From Chloroflexota bacterium (GTDB lineage: Bacteria; Chloroflexota; Anaerolineae; Anaerolineales; Anaerolineaceae): a stretch of 6,406 bases of DNA. Location of the stretch: contig DSBE01000291.1 in assembly GCA_011053085.1 (NCBI GenBank), forward strand, positions 1 through 6,406, read 5' to 3'. A model generated the notes under the pieces. That model worked only from the letters and a program-made list of their open reading frames with translations, searched no databases and was not told the origin of the DNA. Below are positions 5,871 to 6,406 of this stretch, piece by piece. Made by a program: the position numbers and the translations under genes. The first letter of the stretch is position 1. Every line of letters begins with the position of its first letter.

Positions 5871-6406
5871 ATGCAATACGGTTATTTTGATGATGCAGCA
5901 AGAGAATACGTCATCACCAACCTCTTCACCCCCGTGAAGTGGATCAATTATATTGGTACGCTCAATTTCGGCGGATTTGTCGACCACACCGGCGGGGCGC
6001 TGATCTGTAAACAAGATCCTGCCCTGAATCGCATTACCAAATATATTCCGCAATTGCCCTCTTCAGATTTCAAAGGTGAAGGCTTGTATGTACGTATCCA
6101 CCAGGAAAATGGGTATGATATCTTTTCCCCCTTCTACACCCCTACATTAAAACCACTGGATCGTTATGAATGCCATGTGGGACTGGGCTACACCACCATC
6201 ATCAGTGAACGTAATGGCGTCAGGGCGGAAATCACCATATTTGTACCCTCCCATTACCAGGCAGAGATTCGCCGTATAATCATCACCAACATCTCACATG
6301 ATCCAATCACCATTGATGCAATCCCGGTGGTCGAATACACCCACTTTGACGCGTTAAAACAATTCACCAATGCCGATTGGGTGCCGCAAACCATGCAAAG
6401 CCGTGC
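5871..6406 (+). CDS. Second GH94 family phosphorylase (cellobiose-phosphorylase-like), 3'-truncated by window edge
   Basis: The first 178 codons of a second GH94-type protein; the frame is open at the right edge. The start MQYGYFDDAAREYVIT (1-16) and WINYIG (24-29) align with the upstream cellobiose phosphorylase; 21 of the first 29 residues are identical. After that the two part. The cellobiose phosphorylase signature SNTAGGYSFYTDARLRR is replaced by DHTGGALICKQDPALNRITKY (41-61), and the aromatic run GGYSFY is lost. RYECHVGLGYT (104-114) corresponds to RCRHGLGY of the first protein, and FVPSHYQAEIRRIIITN (127-143) to its FVPLDEPLEIWTVEVSN. Only the N-terminal beta-sandwich is visible; the catalytic barrel lies outside, so the acid residue cannot be checked. 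It lacks the long N-terminal region of C. thermocellum cellodextrin phosphorylase, so that function is unlikely by architecture. A phosphorylase of another beta-glucoside or an acidic disaccharide such as cellobionate is conceivable. Co-transcription with cbp is near certain; substrate unknown. Confidence 0.85.
   Translation, partial: MQYGYFDDAAREYVITNLFTPVKWINYIGTLNFGGFVDHTGGALICKQDPALNRITKYIPQLPSSDFKGEGLYVRIHQENGYDIFSPFYTPTLKPLDRYECHVGLGYTTIISERNGVRAEITIFVPSHYQAEIRRIIITNISHDPITIDAIPVVEYTHFDALKQFTNADWVPQTMQSR
5875..5893 (+). repeat. 19-bp direct repeat, copy 2 (5' end of second GH94 gene)
   Basis: Exact second copy of the 3411-3429 sequence, 2464 bp downstream and in the same reading frame. 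Identity drops quickly beyond it, with synonymous differences in the following codons. Confidence 0.8.

Noticed and set aside
1..6406. CRISPR arrays, insertion sequences, tRNA or rRNA genes, attachment sites
   Set aside because: Reading both strands shows no regularly spaced repeats, transposase similarity, terminal inverted repeats or RNA gene signatures; nearly all bases belong to the genes described.

Overview
The window reads as bacterial chromosome of moderate base composition (roughly half G+C by eye) with dense, short-spaced genes. It holds five genes with a clear family and one partial gene. The gene set and protein flavour (a type I phosphomannose isomerase, a GyaR-type 2-hydroxyacid dehydrogenase, a small TrmH-family SPOUT methyltransferase, a CelR-like LacI regulator and tandem GH94 phosphorylases) suggest a saccharolytic, probably fermentative bacterium. 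Chloroflexota (Anaerolineae) is my best guess. There is no rRNA or other phylogenetic marker, so this is an inference of low to moderate confidence.

Left part (1-1825). The 3' portion of manA enters from the left edge on the plus strand and ends at 805. It is convergent with gyaR (minus strand, 1773 to 808), with only 2 bp between the two stop codons and no visible terminator. A short divergent promoter region (1774-1825) separates gyaR from a SPOUT RNA methyltransferase gene (1826-2275). There, candidate -10 elements for the two directions overlap at 1808-1815, and the methyltransferase mRNA may have almost no leader.

Right part (2276-6406). This is a cellobiose/cellodextrin utilisation locus. 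A sigma70-type promoter (2289-2317) is followed at once by a perfect 16-bp palindrome, TTGGGAGCGCTCCCAA (2322-2337), which contains the operator known for CelR-type LacI regulators. Then come a LacI-family regulator (2368-3366), a full-length GH94 cellobiose phosphorylase (3407-5860) and, 10 bp later, a second GH94 gene (5871 to beyond the right edge). The second begins almost identically to the first but diverges after about 30 residues and has a different N-terminal signature.

How the genes work together. The regulator probably represses its own promoter and hence the whole regulator-phosphorylase-phosphorylase unit until cellobiose or a related sugar appears. The first phosphorylase then splits cytosolic cellobiose with phosphate into alpha-glucose-1-phosphate and glucose, which saves ATP. 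The second presumably extends this to another beta-linked sugar whose identity cannot be read from the visible part. No transporter or secreted hydrolase is in the window; it may lie to the right. manA and gyaR are general sugar and organic-acid metabolism genes with no evident regulatory link to the cellobiose unit. I see no mobile element, CRISPR array, tRNA or rRNA, and no wholly new system; the second GH94 gene is the least explained item.
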